Shown: positions 38,701-50,114 of the stretch, piece after piece | Layout of the letters: each line of letters starts with the position of its first letter | Numbering within the stretch: the stretch's first letter is position 1 | DNA from: Lyophyllum atratum | Lineage: Eukaryota; Basidiomycota; Agaricomycetes; Agaricales; Lyophyllaceae | Assembly (NCBI GenBank): GCA_014905825.1 | Contig: JACGCN010000001.1 | Coordinates: 620,001-684,000 of the forward strand | DNA: 64,000 nt | Direction of reading: 5' to 3' | Notes under the pieces: generated by a model | Seen by the model: only the letters and a program-made list of their open reading frames with translations | Databases searched by the model: none | What the model was told of the DNA's origin: nothing | Position numbers and translations under genes: made by a program

Positions 38701-39274
38701 GCGGCAGAAGCGCCAGATCCATTTCTCCTCCAAGGAAACGGCGTCGGTACGAAGTAGTTCAAGGCCAAAGAAGCGTGGCCTTGCAACCTCAGCCGTCGAA
38801 CGTAGGTTTCCCTTTTTTGTTTCTGCTGGCCGGATCCATGATGCACCATTCCTATGATGTCTTTCAATGCCTATCCCTCAGACCGTCCACTTCCAAGAAT
38901 TTTCCCCAGAACCGAACCGGTCCAGCAAAAACCAAGCTTTATTCCGACCCACCTCAAGCGATGAACCTTCGGAGAATCAGGACCGTCGCGAACCTATAGA
39001 CTTTTCTGGCGGACTTTGCGTGCTCGATGACAGCGACTTCTCATTAGACTCTGATTATCTGGAACTTCCACTTGCTACACCAGACTTGACCTTCTCGACC
39101 AGTGCTATCGCCGAACTCGAGGACGAGACACATCGTGTTGAGAATGTTTCCCAAATATTGAAGGACCTTCCAGATGCAACAGCCGACTCAGACAGCGAAA
39201 ATGTGAAGGATGAGGTCGACGAATTTGCGGAATTAGACGCATGGATAAACAGCGCAGCTGTCGAGATCCTGTAG
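32769..39274 (+). CDS. MER3: Meiotic DNA helicase MER3/HFM1 (Ski2-like + Sec63 domain)
   Basis: ATP-dependent helicase that promotes meiotic crossovers. After an acidic N-terminus come the Q-motif region GLFKFGVFNAVQSACFDD, Walker A APTGSGKT (33732-33755), YMAPTKALCSERYRDW, LTGDT, motif II LIDEVH split by an intron at 34348-34399, motif III LVSATVPN, CSTRKG with VFTTAEQL, GVHHAGLTLDDRR, TSTLAVGVNLPAH, and motif VI LGRAGRPQFD assembled across a 16-nt microexon (35487-35502). A winged-helix and Sec63-like region follows (STEYGDIMSKFYI, LEQIGEKS IKVLAEHGITSI). Near 38008-38053 is a CNHPCKDKNKCRHLC zinc motif, typical of HFM1. The last 350 residues are disordered and Ser/Asp-rich, ending AVEIL. 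More than 25 introns. Stop TAG at 39272-39274. Confidence 0.9.
35487..35502 (+). other. 16-nt microexon of MER3 carrying motif VI
   Basis: The flanking introns are 35422-35486 (GTAAGA...GTTAG) and 35503-35551 (GTCTGT...GAGCAG). Joining LGRA + GRPQF + DKDG restores the invariant GRAGRPQFD. Skipping it shifts the frame. Confidence 0.8.
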
Positions 39275-39337
39275 CACGATGAAGAGGGGAACGGCTAGCT
39301 ATCAATCATTATTAGGCCCTATTACATAAAGAATGAA

Positions 39338-40854
39338 CTATGTATCCGATGATGAAGATGAATCACTGTTGTTATCAGTGAAGATACGAAGTGCGTCCCG
39401 GAATCGTTCATCCCACACAACCTTCTGGGAAGGTTTGATGATATCCCATCCTGCAGCATCGCGGCGCCACCGCAGCTCCTTTTTCATCCTCTCCGCGCTG
39501 AGCTCCACTTCCGTTGGCGGGGGATTATTCACCTCCTCCTTAGTGGGCTCCCGTGTACCTCTGGATAGCTCGCGCGCGGTAACAAGCTTCGCGGGAAGCT
39601 CCTCGTAATACTTTTTACGCGCCTTTTCGATGTCAGCAGATGTCTTCTCGAGAGAGCTCTTGTACCAGGACTCTGCCTCCTTGTCGAAGTCGAGATCGCC
39701 TTGCGTAGTCGGGACGTCGGGGGTGGTGATGTCGGCGAAAACAGACTCAGCCTGGTCGGCAGGCGCGACGATAGGGCGAGTGTGCCCTGTGACCAGACGA
39801 TATCCAGCTTCGGCACCGGAGCGCACTTTATGGCGTTGGTTGAACCATTCCCAGATCATGAGGGGGATCTGGGATAGGCCAATGTGGTTAGTGAAGGTCA
39901 CCAGTAGCAATGGCGCGACAGGTGGGATAGAGGCAGGAGGAGCGTTCATGGAGTCTGGGATAGAGGACTTCGAATTGGGAGGGGTGGGTTGCGAAGGGGG
40001 AGGGCGCATTTGGAGAGGAGAAAAAACGGGTGAGTTTTGGGCATTCAAAGGTGTACTGGGCTTGTCAGAGGACGACTGCATATCGTCGCTGGCCTCCTCA
40101 GGCTCGTCAAAGTGACCATCGGACTCTAGCTCACGAGCCAGGAGCTCTTCCTGGTCCACCTTCTCCAGGCCTTCCGTCCATCCTTTTTTTAGTCCGAAGA
40201 GGAACTCCTTCAATGTCGGTCGGCCGACTATGACTATTCCACCCTGGAGTCTATGCTGCGCTACCTCCGCAGGAGATTTATAAGACGGCAACGCCTGCGC
40301 AATCTCAGGTATGGGATCTATGCCGAGTTCTAAGCGTCGACGCTGGCGTATATCGTCTGCCACACGCTCCGCGATATCTCCATGCCGCTTTCCTGCAATC
40401 ATCTCAAAATCCACTGCCGCAGCAACCAAGATGGGCTTAACAAACATATTAGCGAATCGACAGGATACAGAGGAGCGTATGCCCCGACCTTAACGTACTT
40501 CCGAAAGTACTTGATGGCTTGGTCGTAGTCCTCGTCTCCAGGCCATTTGCTTCCGTATACAGTGACCTTTCGTGGCCAGTCCAGCGGGCCAACAAGTTCT
40601 TCCGCCTGGTCCTTCACAAGGTCAACATAGTGCTGTTTGATTCGTTTACATTGCCGCCGGTCATAGATGTAGTAACCTGTAATGGTAGATGTGACGGAGA
40701 GGAAGATGAGCCAATTCCGAGAGGGTAGTTTAGGCCGCTTTTCCAGCCAGGAAGCGGGTATGCCTGTGTAGCGCAGGGCTGTGCGGAAGCCTGAGATTTG
40801 CTTGGGTTCTACAGATGCTGGTGGTGGCGGCGTCGCAGCATTTTGGGCACTCAT
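39338..40854 (-). CDS. TIM54: Mitochondrial inner membrane translocase subunit Tim54
   Basis: Component of the TIM22 complex that inserts carrier proteins into the inner membrane. From ATG 40854 (MSAQNAATPPPP) the protein has GFRTALRYTGIPASWLEKRPKLPSRNW, one membrane helix NWLIFLSVTSTITGYYIYDRR, then a large intermembrane-space domain beginning VTVYGSKWPGDEDYDQA. One intron (about 40446-40493) joins FRKYVK to PILVAAAVDFEMI. Later conserved stretches are GGIVIVGRPTLKEFLFGLKKGW, NHIGLSQIPLMIWEWFNQRHK and the C-terminal RRDAAGWDIIKPSQKVVWDERF. The middle has a Ser/Pro-rich loop. Final residues are a Ser/Asp run. Stop at 39338; only 63 bases from the convergent MER3 stop. Confidence 0.92.
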
Positions 40855-41069
40855 GCCAGGTGTAACGTCGAGAACGCGGAGACGCGCTGTTGGCAAGTTT
40901 CCGAAATTTACTCGGCAAGCGCCGAACGTGGTTACTATTTTTATCGCCGACTAAGGACTTGCACGTACTCATCCGACATACTTACATAAAGAGCATATCG
41001 AACAATAAATTGACATTATGTATAGCAACGAGAGGGGTACAAGTACAGAAAATGAAGAAAATAGATCCA

Positions 41070-43066
41070 CTACTCCCGGTCCGACGCCTTCTCCAGTTGT
41101 TGGCGTTTTCGTGCGCCAGCGCTAGAACGCCATCCATTAGAAAAAGCAATTAGGGGAAATGGAATGAAAAGCTCACGTTGCAGTATCCAGTCCTCGTTTC
41201 TTTCCCGTCTTGGCTTCGTCGAGGAACTGATTGAGACCGAAAACGTCGCCAGTGTCCTTCTCGAACTGTACAGGCCCTTCCCGGACTTCCTGCTCTGACG
41301 CGCCTTCGAACCCGACACGAGCCTGACCAAGACCAAACCGATCATTGCCCAACGCCTTGCCAATACCCTCATCTGTTCCACCGCCAAACGATTCCTCGTT
41401 GCCCTCTTCGATGTTGCCCCGTGCCTTATAAATGGCAGCAGCGGCAGTTGAGCCGTGGAAGAGCGGCCGGTCGTAGAGGTTGTACGAGTCCTCGTCCGCA
41501 AAGTTTCCGGACAACGATTCTTGGTTGAATAACCGCGAATCCAACATGGACTCCTTCGAGAGTGTCGGCTTTGCAAGCCCGAGCGCAACCTTCTCCGAGA
41601 TGTCACGATTTTGCTGCCGTGCTAGTTGTTTCGCGCGTTGCTCCGTGCCCATGTTGTTCATCCGCAGCTCACGCTCCCGTTCCCTGCGCTTCTCCGACCT
41701 CATCTGGTCTCGGATCTTGCGTGCCTCCTCGTCCTCCTCGCTGCCTTCAGACTCTGACCCACTGCCACTCTCGCTGCCGTAGTCCGCCAGTGTAGACTTC
41801 ATGACTGCTTGACTTGCAGCCGTAGGTTTCGGTGCGATGCCGCCCCGCTCTTCTCTTGCACGCTGAGCGAGCATACGAAGGTTCTCTTCCTTTGACTCCT
41901 TCTCTTTTTGCGCAAGTTTCTGTTGCATGAGAGCACGTTGTCGGACTTCTTCGCGAGCATGTCGGTCAGCAACAAACAAGGCTTCCGAGAATTTGGCAAA
42001 GTTGTCGTTAATGTGAATCTAGAACACCGAATTAGTTCCCGAATAATGTGCGTGCGTTCGGAATTGGACTCACGTCTTGGAGACCTCGTCCATCCGCAGC
42101 AAGACGTTTATCTAGCGGAATAGTGAAACCTTTGTTGTTCTTCCAATTCGAAATGCAAGGCGGAATCATCCACTCTTTCTGCTCAGCCGCCGTTGCTTTC
42201 CTGGGGGGACTCCGCAATACCGGAGGGGGCGGACTAGGGGGACCACGCGGAATCTTCTTATGCTTGAAACGCGGTGGCTCTAATGGGTCCTCCACCACCT
42301 CCGACATCTTGATGATCCTCTGCTTCAGCCCTGCCTCCCCATTCTGCTGCCCTGGTGTGTACCGAATGAACGAAGTTTTCCCTTGGCTGCCTGGAACATT
42401 TTTAGGCTGGGCAGCCTTAATTTTGCCATTCACAAGCTTTTCGAGGGCGGCTCGGGTTTTATCTGAAGTCTCCTGCACTTCTTCCTCTGATGGCCGGTCC
42501 ATGGTACGGTCGCTTTCCTCGAGGTCTTTACGGTGGAAGAGGGGAACGAGGTCTTTGAATTGAGATTGGATGATTTTGTCAGGCCGCTGGCCTTGGTGGG
42601 CAATGGCATCATATCGAACGTTGCCCTCACTGTCGACTTGGAGCGCAAGTGTGTTTCCGGATGAACCCTGCAAGAGTTTAGACACTTTAGACAGTTAGGA
42701 GGGTAGAGTTACCGGTAGGCTCACCTTTTTGCGGCCCATTTCCAGCGGGTATTGCGCGATAGGACATTCGGGGAACGCACCGCCATCGCCTATGCAAGTT
42801 GAAATGAGATGTTATTCAGGCTTGGTGAAGTGTAAACAGACGCACCAAAGTCCTCAGGTGTGGTTGGTTTCCATCCTTTCCGCTGTCCGTAGGGTGGTCT
42901 CGTGGGTCGGGTAATGTCAGTTTGTTTGATTGCTTGGACAACTTCCTCTTCGTCGTCTGAAACGACGGGAGCGTACAGGGGTTGAGGAAGTACTCTGCAA
43001 AATAATGTTAGTTATGTATGTTCTGCTAGTGAGATATAGAGCTTACGCGGCGAGGGCTGTTGCCAT
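41070..43066 (-). CDS. PRP45: SNW/SKIP-family splicing factor Prp45
   Basis: Spliceosomal scaffold of the Prp19-associated complex. ATG 43066 (MATALAA). The conserved order is: PYGQRKGWKPTTPEDFGDGGAFPECPIAQYPLEMG, ALQVDSEGNVRYDAIAHQG, RTMDRPSEEEVQET, then the SNW signature WMIPPCISNWKNNKGFTIPLDKRLAADGRG, an Ala/Arg/Glu-rich helical segment, and the C-terminal EDSYNLYDRPLF with AAAAIYK. At 41176 a strong donor (GTGAGC) joins GLDTA to a last exon encoding TAGARKRQQLEKASDRE with stop 41070-41072; without this splice the protein would stop at 41173. Five introns seen. About 580 residues, normal length. Confidence 0.92.
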
Positions 43067-43146
43067 TGTGCAGAGGTGGATGAATCAGACGATGAAGGCA
43101 ATGAAGAACCTTGCTTGGCACTGTTTACAATGAACGCCTCTCGGAG

Positions 43147-43750
43147 TTACAAATAGGATCTCCATCCGTGCTTACGAATCAAGCCCTCATATTTAATTTG
43201 CAATCTCTTCCAGCCTTTCTCAAGCAACGAATTTGGCGCACCAGTACTCCCCCGCGGCGCTTCTTCGAGAGCAACTCGAATCTCATATCCTGCAACAGCA
43301 CCAACAGCACAGCTGCTAGCCGGTCCTGGCACTGAGTGAAGTCGCCGTTGGACACCAATATTCCAGCCAATCGCCCGATGTAATCACCAACTTCGACTCA
43401 TCGTTTCTCGGTTTGGTTGTTCGTACACCTTGATACGAGGGCGTGGATCGACGTAGAGCCATCAGATGGTCCAGTGTCTGTCACGAGCTGAGAAAATTGG
43501 AGGAACCTTGTCCACATCATCTTCTTGATGTCCTTGTTTAGACATGAAAAGGCGTTGTCGACGGGCCGAATATTGCCATCTTGGATAGCTTTATCGATGT
43601 TGGGTCTGTCGGGTGGTAGATACAAGAGGTAAGGGTCAAAGCTGAACAGACGGTCGGAACGAGGGCAGAAATGCGGTGGGTCTGCGATGAGCCAAAATTG
43701 GGCTGCGTCAAGAGATCGAACGTCAGACGTGGCCTCTAGATAATCAGAGG
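43147..43750 (-). CDS. Hypothetical protein, 5' end unresolved
   Basis: I do not recognise this protein. Three linked exons read on the minus strand: an internal one with SLDAAQFWLIADPPHFCPRS, LLYLPPDRPNIDKAI and DIKKMMWTRFLQFSQLVTDTG; an intron (donor GTATCA, acceptor TCGAAG, about 46 nt); LVITSGDWLEY; another intron (donor GTGTCC, acceptor GGCTAG); and a last exon with AVGAVAGYEIRVALEEAPRG and GWKRLQIKYEGLIRKHGWRS, stop 43147-43149. The pattern of Trp/Phe/Leu and the way the introns restore the frame argue for a real gene. The start is not found; an upstream minus-strand open segment (KVKVIVERKSSLHSAPYPL, about 43760-43870) may be its first exon. Divergent from the next gene. Confidence 0.45.
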
Positions 43751-43935
43751 TAGATTGCGTACAGAGCTATTGATTGGGATAACGACGAGCTCGGGATTTG
43801 ACTTGAAGCTTGAGATAGGGTGCAGAGGATATGGCGCGGAGTGCAAACTTGACTTCCTTTCAACTATAACCTTAACTTTACTCGACCCAGAACTGTTCCT
43901 TCGAGCATCGCTATTACTCCTAGATGTTCCAGAGA

Positions 43936-45255
43936 TGGACCCAAAGCCATCCTCGAACGTCATGAAGCCCGGACCTGTCGGTACATCCATACAGGTCGCT
44001 GCCGATATGCTTGTTACGCTCATTGAATCCGAGCGTGCGAATGCTGCCAACGCGTCCCAGGCCAGGTATAACCAGCTAGAACGCCACTTCATCTCATTCA
44101 GGGAGAATTCGATGTCTTTGGTTGCTGTAGAGCAAGCAAGGACTCATCAGACCCAGCGAGAGCTTATCGATACACAGGCTCTCCTTGCCCAATATCAGCA
44201 ATATGTGGCCAGCACTGCGGGAGCTGTACAAAACAGGATAGAATATGCACATGCCGCTCACGATCAGGCTCGCCAGGGCGACGTGCGGCGGATTGAAGAG
44301 CAGGAGAAAGAGGCATCAGCGCAGAAGCGTCTTGACGAGCTTCAGGCTGTTCTTCGAGACATTGGCATCGTGTTTTCTGTCGAGGACAATTCTCTGAGAT
44401 TCGAAGCAGGGTGGGCCTTCGGTCCTTGCACAACTGGAGGCCAGAGATTGTGGTGTCATGAACGCAGGACGACTGCATGAAGTTCTCGGTCAACTTACCC
44501 AAAGGCTACAGCAGGATCACCAGCATATAGCGCAGCTCGAACAGAAGGTCCTTGCATCCGACGAAGAAAAGATACAGCTCGTCAACAACTATGAACTGGA
44601 ATTACAGTGTTTGAAGCTCGAAATATCGATGCTGCGTGATGCCGCCGCCACCGTCTCATCAGAGCCATCTCCCGCCAATACAAATTCCGTGCTGCCCCAA
44701 AATGCACCTGCGGAGGTTTGCGGTATCCCAGGTATGTTCTCGTTTATTCGACTATGACCCCACTGACAAGCAAGGAGCAGGTGAGCCTAGCGATGCGACA
44801 AACCAAGGCTCATCTGACATCTCCTTCCCTAATGAGTATCACAAATTGAATTCCGACAAGACTATCACAATACCAACGTCCCCTTTTATTGATCTATGCT
44901 CGGTCCAAGACCGCCTATCCAAGCCTCTCAAGCCCTACAAAGTGTGTTCCATCCATAAGTTCACAAAGCACATGATAATTAACATTCTGCTGCAGACCTA
45001 GAGCGAATCATATCCTCTGAGAAGTTTCAGCCTTGTGAAAATGGCTTTCTCTGCACCGCCAGTGAGCTCGCGGAGTGGCTCTACGAAACCTGCCGCCGCT
45101 TCTTGCGCCAGCACCATGTCTTGACTCGACTCTCTTTTGGACACACATCTTGCCCACTTCAGTTCTGCAGCATGAACAGTCCAACTAACTGGTCGACTGG
45201 CACGCCTGCGTCTTTTGGCTGCCGTCGCTTTGATTTGATTGCTATCGCGTTATGA
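43936..45255 (+). CDS. Predicted coiled-coil protein of unknown function
   Basis: Unrecognised. From ATG 43936 (MDPKPSSNVMKPGPVG) the protein is almost wholly helical: AADMLVTLIESERANAANASQARYNQLERHF, then long Gln/Glu/Ala heptads (RRIEEQEKEASAQKRLDELQ), an intron near 44410-44445, a second coiled coil (GQLTQRLQQDHQHIAQLEQKV, ELELQCLKLEISMLRDAAA) and a Ser/Asn/Pro-rich tail. The 3' structure is unclear: an exon with ENGFLCTASELAEWLYETCRRF (about 45002-45255) is attractive, but I could not find a splice that joins it in frame. The end coordinate is therefore tentative. The gene may stop near 44990 instead. Confidence 0.45.
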
Positions 45256-45670
45256 TGACAGACCCTCTACTTCAAGGCGAGATAAACAGACTCAGAGGAA
45301 ACTACCTCGCTCTGATAGAACCTGCTCTAGCTTCATCCCCGTCTCCCTGCATATTTTAACCCAATCCTCGCAACGTAAGATACATACATATTCCTCACCA
45401 CATCTCAACCACAACTTACACATGTTGTCTTTCCTATCTTTCCTCGCATCTTTTACTTAAGGGTTCCTCTTCCTGCCAAATTGAAATTCTGTACATATAT
45501 AGTCACTTACGTGTTTTGAAATGCTACCCCGACTGTTTTTCGGCGTCTCCGGAGCTGCAACTCACATTGCTGCTGCAATCCAAGGGAGTCATGTGCTGCA
45601 CCATGAAAAAGGGGTATACATGATATTATACAGTAGTAACATACGACAAAGACAACGCGAAACAAGAACC
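45256..45670. other. Intergenic
   Basis: About 415 bases of C/T- and A/C-rich sequence between convergent genes. No gene seen. Confidence 0.45.
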
Positions 45671-47214
45671 TCACACAGATATAGGAGGGCGGCCAATATC
45701 TCTAGACTTCCACCATGTCCACGCGCCCACTCCGACAATGAAGTTAAATACGCCGACGGCTCCTGAACCAGCACCAAGCAAGACAAGAAGATACCAGCAA
45801 ATGCCGATTATGCGATCCAAGGTACGCCCCGTGTATCGCTTGAGGTTCGCACACGGATCCGGGGTGGCCGAGTAATGGCTAGGGAGACGGAGCATTGGCT
45901 GGTTTCGAGAGTTTGACTGGCGGCGTAGGGCGCGTCGGAGGGGGGAGAAGGAGCACGCAAACAATGGGTTTCTACACAACTAGTCAGATAAATATACTTG
46001 AGCAGGGACTAAACTGGACAAGCGTACGTGATCTGAAGGTCGTGTAGCTCGGAACCGAGGTATATAGAAGATTGCTGATGTTCGTCTTGTCGAGTGTATC
46101 AGGAGAGTCGGTATGCGTCGCGTACAACACTCTATCCGTCCAGGATGGTTCACGCTTCGCACTGGCCGGAATAGACCTCAGTCAACCGGAGGCCCTCTAC
46201 AGCACGAAGACGACATACCTATATTTATCCACTTCGCCGAGTTGATACTTGTAACTACACTTGAACCTCCAAAACGCCCCCTCATGCAGACCTTGGAAGA
46301 CAGTCGCCTTACGGCGCTCGATGAGCAGTTGATCGAACTCTTTCAGCTGCTCGCGCGTCTTCTCGTTGTCCTAAGACTTGAGCATAGTCCAAGTTCTTGC
46401 TGAGGGCGAGGGGGTGCAGTGGCGGGACGTCGACCCGGAAGTTGAGGTCGCCCAGGAAGAAGAGGTGGGACGTCGCGTAAATGGTGCTGGGTGCTTGCGT
46501 CTCTTCTGGAGAGACAGGAGGGAAGAGGAGCGTGCCGACGATGTGTTTATAGTCGCCCAGTCTTCTTGAGAGTAGGTGTTTATGTGCGGTCAAATGTGCA
46601 CACACAAATCTAATACAGGCCAGTGAGAAACGAAGGCGACAGTCGAGTGGAGTCTTGGAACTCACGTAAAAGTTTCGCCGACGTCGCCATCATCGCCTGG
46701 AACACGGAAGCGTACACCAACGGCACCCTTGTTGCCCATGTACGCGGGGCCCGTGCCCGTCCATTGGGTTTGAACGTCACATATAGTGCGCGCAACGCCG
46801 TCGTCTCGTCCATATACCAACAAGGCAACGCCGGCATTCACGATCTTTGCAATTAACGAGTAGCGTTCTTTGTTGGGGGCATGAGCCTCGATCTGGGAAA
46901 GGATGAGGGCATTCCGGTCTTCAATTACAGCTTTTGAGAAGCCAGAGACTAGTAGGAGTTAATATCAATTCCTTACAAGAGCATAGCTAGCTGCACATAC
47001 GGCCGAGATATAGCGGAAGAAGCTCCTGGAAGCCAACGGCGACAATGTCGGGTGCACGCCGCTCGTCAGAGAGAAAGCTGGAAACCTGGAATGTAGGCGA
47101 AAGCCAGTCCACGAGGTCCTGTGGAAGACTTTGGTCTCCTTGCAAGTTCGTGTTGTACGACGCAATTTGGACTAACAGACGATCGGCAAAATTGCCTGCT
47201 AGCGAATGGGCCAT
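45671..47214 (-). CDS. Inositol polyphosphate 5-phosphatase, possibly membrane-anchored
   Basis: Phosphoinositide/inositol polyphosphate 5-phosphatase of the synaptojanin/INPP5 endonuclease fold. From ATG 47214: LLVQIASYNTNLQG, RAPDIVAVGFQELLPLYLG, RNALILSQIE, YMGNKGAVGVRF, FVCAHLTAHKH, FFLGDLNFRVDVPP, REPSWTDRVLY and a TSDH/KPI junction across an intron. These give the metal-binding Asn/Glu and catalytic His/Asp/Asn set. After HKPIVCVLLLPPP the frame that continues soon stops, while the next frame encodes a Leu/Gly/Val-rich membrane helix (IIGICWYLLVLLGAGSGAVG) ending WWKSRDIGRPP with stop 45671-45673. I take the latter as the real C-terminus because it is helix-like and abuts the gene, but it needs an unseen splice or an indel. 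Confidence 0.78.
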
Positions 47215-47612
47215 CGCTGATAAATTGAAGGAGTTCGCGACGAGCCGCACCGTTGCAGGCTAGGAGAACGCTACGAAGGCGCAACAGGAACACAAGGAGA
47301 GAACGTGATATCAAATTAGGTAGTATTTATGATTGGTGTAACATCATAATAGTAGCCGTCAGAAGTCTACTAATCTGATACTGATTGGGAGGCTGGCATT
47401 GGCAAGAAATAAGAATGCAACTTGGAAGGGCTTTAGGAAGATGGATTGATCCAACAAGTTGGAGTTCCGTCACATTCTCATCGGTGCCCCAAACCTTAAC
47501 TAGCCAACAGACAGATCTCGAAACCTGGAATAGTCGCATTGTTCTACATCTTGAAGACTATCCACTGAACATCGCATATGACGAAGCCTCTTGAACGCAC
47601 CTACCACCGGGT
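47215..47612. other. Intergenic: phosphatase promoter and carbonic anhydrase 3' end
   Basis: About 400 bases, AT-rich in the centre (47280-47360). No supportable gene. Confidence 0.45.
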
Positions 47613-48460
47613 CTAAGCAGCCGGTCCCCTTGTTACCTTCAAGTCCCTCAACCTGCCAGTGCTGATGTCATACACCCAACCGTGCACCCATACGTTCTTC
47701 TTCTTCGCGTCCGCAGAGGCCCAGGCGTCAACGAGCGTAGCGGTCTTGCAAAGGTTTACGACCTGACGCCTAACGTTCTCCTCGATGACAATGGGAAGTG
47801 CCTCAGCCTTAGGTGTGGTGGAGACGTGGAGAGACGTAGCGAGCCTCGTCAGAGGCTCCAACCAGCGGTTGAGGGGATCATCAGGAGACAAGGAGGGGAT
47901 GGTCACAACTGATCCATCGTCGGTGATCGAGGGATTCTGGGCGGCATTGAAGCAAGCGGCTGCACCTCCGCACTCGCTATGTCCTACAACGACGACTATA
48001 TGCGGCGAGAGCACGGTTGGAAAGCAAAACAGTGTGAGAGAAGCATATCAAGCACCATGTTGAACACCCAAGAAGTCTATGGCATACTTAAGCACAGCTA
48101 GTGCGCTATCATCGTCAACTGGAAATTGGCTGACGAAAGTGGGACGATAAATGAAATGCACGAGTCGTAATTGTGCAACACTCACTTGGCGATGTTACGG
48201 TGAACAAAGATATCTCCCGGTCGGGCACCAGTAAGAACAGTCTCGGGTATTCTAGAGTCTGCGCAGCCGATCCAAAGGGTCTACGAATCGGCGTCAGCAA
48301 GCTTGCGATTCTTGGCGCCACCGAAATGACCAACATGGGGAGATTGGCCTTTGACCAACTGTTCGAAGAAGCCAGGCTCGGCGCTCATGACGTCCTCGGC
48401 CCACTGCGCATTCGCAGCAAGCAAGCGGGTCAGAGCATCATGCTGTTGAGAGTGAGCCAT
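47613..48460 (-). CDS. Beta-class carbonic anhydrase
   Basis: Zinc enzyme interconverting CO2 and bicarbonate. ATG 48460 ([17 protein letters not shown]). The zinc ligands are in [16 protein letters not shown] (Cys and the paired Asp-Arg) and [16 protein letters not shown] (His and Cys). Between them are [14 protein letters not shown] and [16 protein letters not shown]. The C-terminus has [14 protein letters not shown] and [20 protein letters not shown]. Introns: donor GTTGGT near 48333 (joins QSPH to TLWIG), one between RNIAN and QFPVDDD, and one (donor GTGCTT, acceptor CATATAG) before VVVVGHSE. About 220-230 residues. No targeting peptide is evident, so it is probably cytosolic. Stop TAG at 47613-47615. 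Confidence 0.92.
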
Positions 48461-48885
48461 GGAGGTTCGAGATGATGTGGATGGGGGAAGGAGATTTAAT
48501 AATGATTATCGCACTAATTTGACTAAAGTCCGACATGTCTCTAGCAGTTCGTTGCCTGTCGACGAACACTTATTCTGCTTCACAAGCAACAGACTGTGGG
48601 CTGCCGTGTATGGCAACAATTTGAACCAAGACTGTGCTCGATGGTGAATTGAACGTTACTTATACCCTATGTAGCAGTTCGCCCTCTTCCTAGTCTGCAC
48701 AGTAATCGCCGTTCGAAGAAAAATGCATGTGGCTTATTCTCATACGTGCATGATGTGGGGGAGGAAAGCGTATGTAGTATTAAGCAGAGATGTTTTGCGC
48801 CGACATGTCAAGCCCGTCCACCACTCGGGCTGCAAGCCTCTCAACGTCACTCAAGCAAAACATCCAGGGGAAATAGCATCAAGTT
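48461..48885. other. Intergenic: carbonic anhydrase promoter, ribosomal protein 3' UTR
   Basis: About 425 bases. No gene seen. Confidence 0.5.
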
Positions 48886-50114
48886 CTAGTTCATCTGTCT
48901 GATGAGCTTGTTGATGTTTTCCTCCCGGTCACCAAAGTCACCGCCCTGGACGAAGTGCTTGAACTTGCGTGTCCTCCACCCACCAGTAGGGTTAGAGAGC
49001 TTGAACGGCCACAGGAAGTTCGAGGCCTGAAAGAAAAGACGATCAGTGCACTGCGAAAGCTTAGATGTGATGCTTCATCATACTTGTTTGAAGTTGGGGC
49101 CCGCGGTGATGATCTCGTGAACAAGGTCCTCGACGGAGAGGATGTCGTATTTGCCGAGATTCTGCTCGATAACAGCGTTGTTCGAAAGGGGGATGCGTTG
49201 CTTGTCGACCTTGCCGTATCCACGCTTGTAGATCAGTTCACGGACTGTCTTCAGGTTGGCCTCACTGACAGTGAAAATGTGAGCGGTCGACTTACGAACG
49301 AAATAATTTACTACTCACCCATACGCAATGTAGGGTTCGACAAGACGAAGCATCTGTTGTGTGGGACGAGTAGCCTTGACAAACACTCCATTGTTGATTT
49401 GGAGAAGACGGAGGAGTTGCAAGATTTTTCGGGGTTTGGGCGCGATTTCGTTGATACTGCAGAGTACCTTGAGCAATCTGGCAACCTTTGACAGAATAAC
49501 TCAAACTCACCCACGGATACGGACAACGAAGTACACCTTGGGCTGAGCAGAAACGTAGAAATCGTTGGAACTCCGTGCAGCCCGCTTCAGACGGATCTCC
49601 TCCCTCTCCTTGGTGTGGTACTCCTTCACGTAGGCCTCAGCGCGCTTGAAGATGACCTTTCGCTTGGCCTTTTGGGCCTGGAACGAGAATGATGATCAGT
49701 TCAGAGTATAGTAGAACGCAAGCAAGCAACAGAGGAAGGAAAAGTTCAGTCCCGAAAGATGGTTAATTGAAGGCAACATGGCAGAATTGAAAGTCCCACT
49801 AGCCGTTCGTCGAATGAATCGTATGCATCATATAAAAATATCCGAGTGCCAGATCCCAGGTCCAAAACTTACCTTGCGAGCGGCCGTCGCAGCAGCCAGA
49901 CGTTCCTCCCGGGCCTTTTCATTTTGCTTGCGTTTCTTGAGGAGAGTCTCCGGGACTTCAATCGCCTACTGTAGAGGTTAGCATGAGGTCCAAGTCGCCC
50001 AAGAAATTCGCAGATCTGACCGAAGCACTCGGGACGCTGAACAGAGAAATTGAGATGGTCAATGAGGTTGATAGACCTGGATATCGGACGGACGTACGTG
50101 GTGGAGGGGGCCAT
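48886..50114 (-). CDS. RPL7: 60S ribosomal protein L7 (uL30)
   Basis: Large-subunit ribosomal protein. A short first exon (MAPSTTY) at 50114 is spliced across about 140 nt to [22 protein letters not shown]. Then comes [115 protein letters not shown], and the C-terminal [23 protein letters not shown] ending IRQMN. This is a full-length uL30 of about 245 residues. The second intron (49678-49872) is 195 nt, over three times the local norm. Three further introns are about 55 nt. The 5' splice of exon 1 is the least certain junction. Stop TAG 48886-48888. Confidence 0.93.

Noticed and set aside
39630..40115. Long plus-strand open frame opposite TIM54
   Set aside because: Antisense to a well-supported coding exon; no motifs and biased composition mirror the real gene.
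42048..42563. 171-codon plus-strand open frame opposite PRP45
   Set aside because: Antisense shadow of the SNW exon, with no splice signals or family match.
49022..49090. C-box and D-box-like sequences in a short RPL7 intron (minus-strand TGATGA and CTGA)
   Set aside because: The spacing is only about 40 nt and the intron is of ordinary size, so it is too small for a box C/D RNA.
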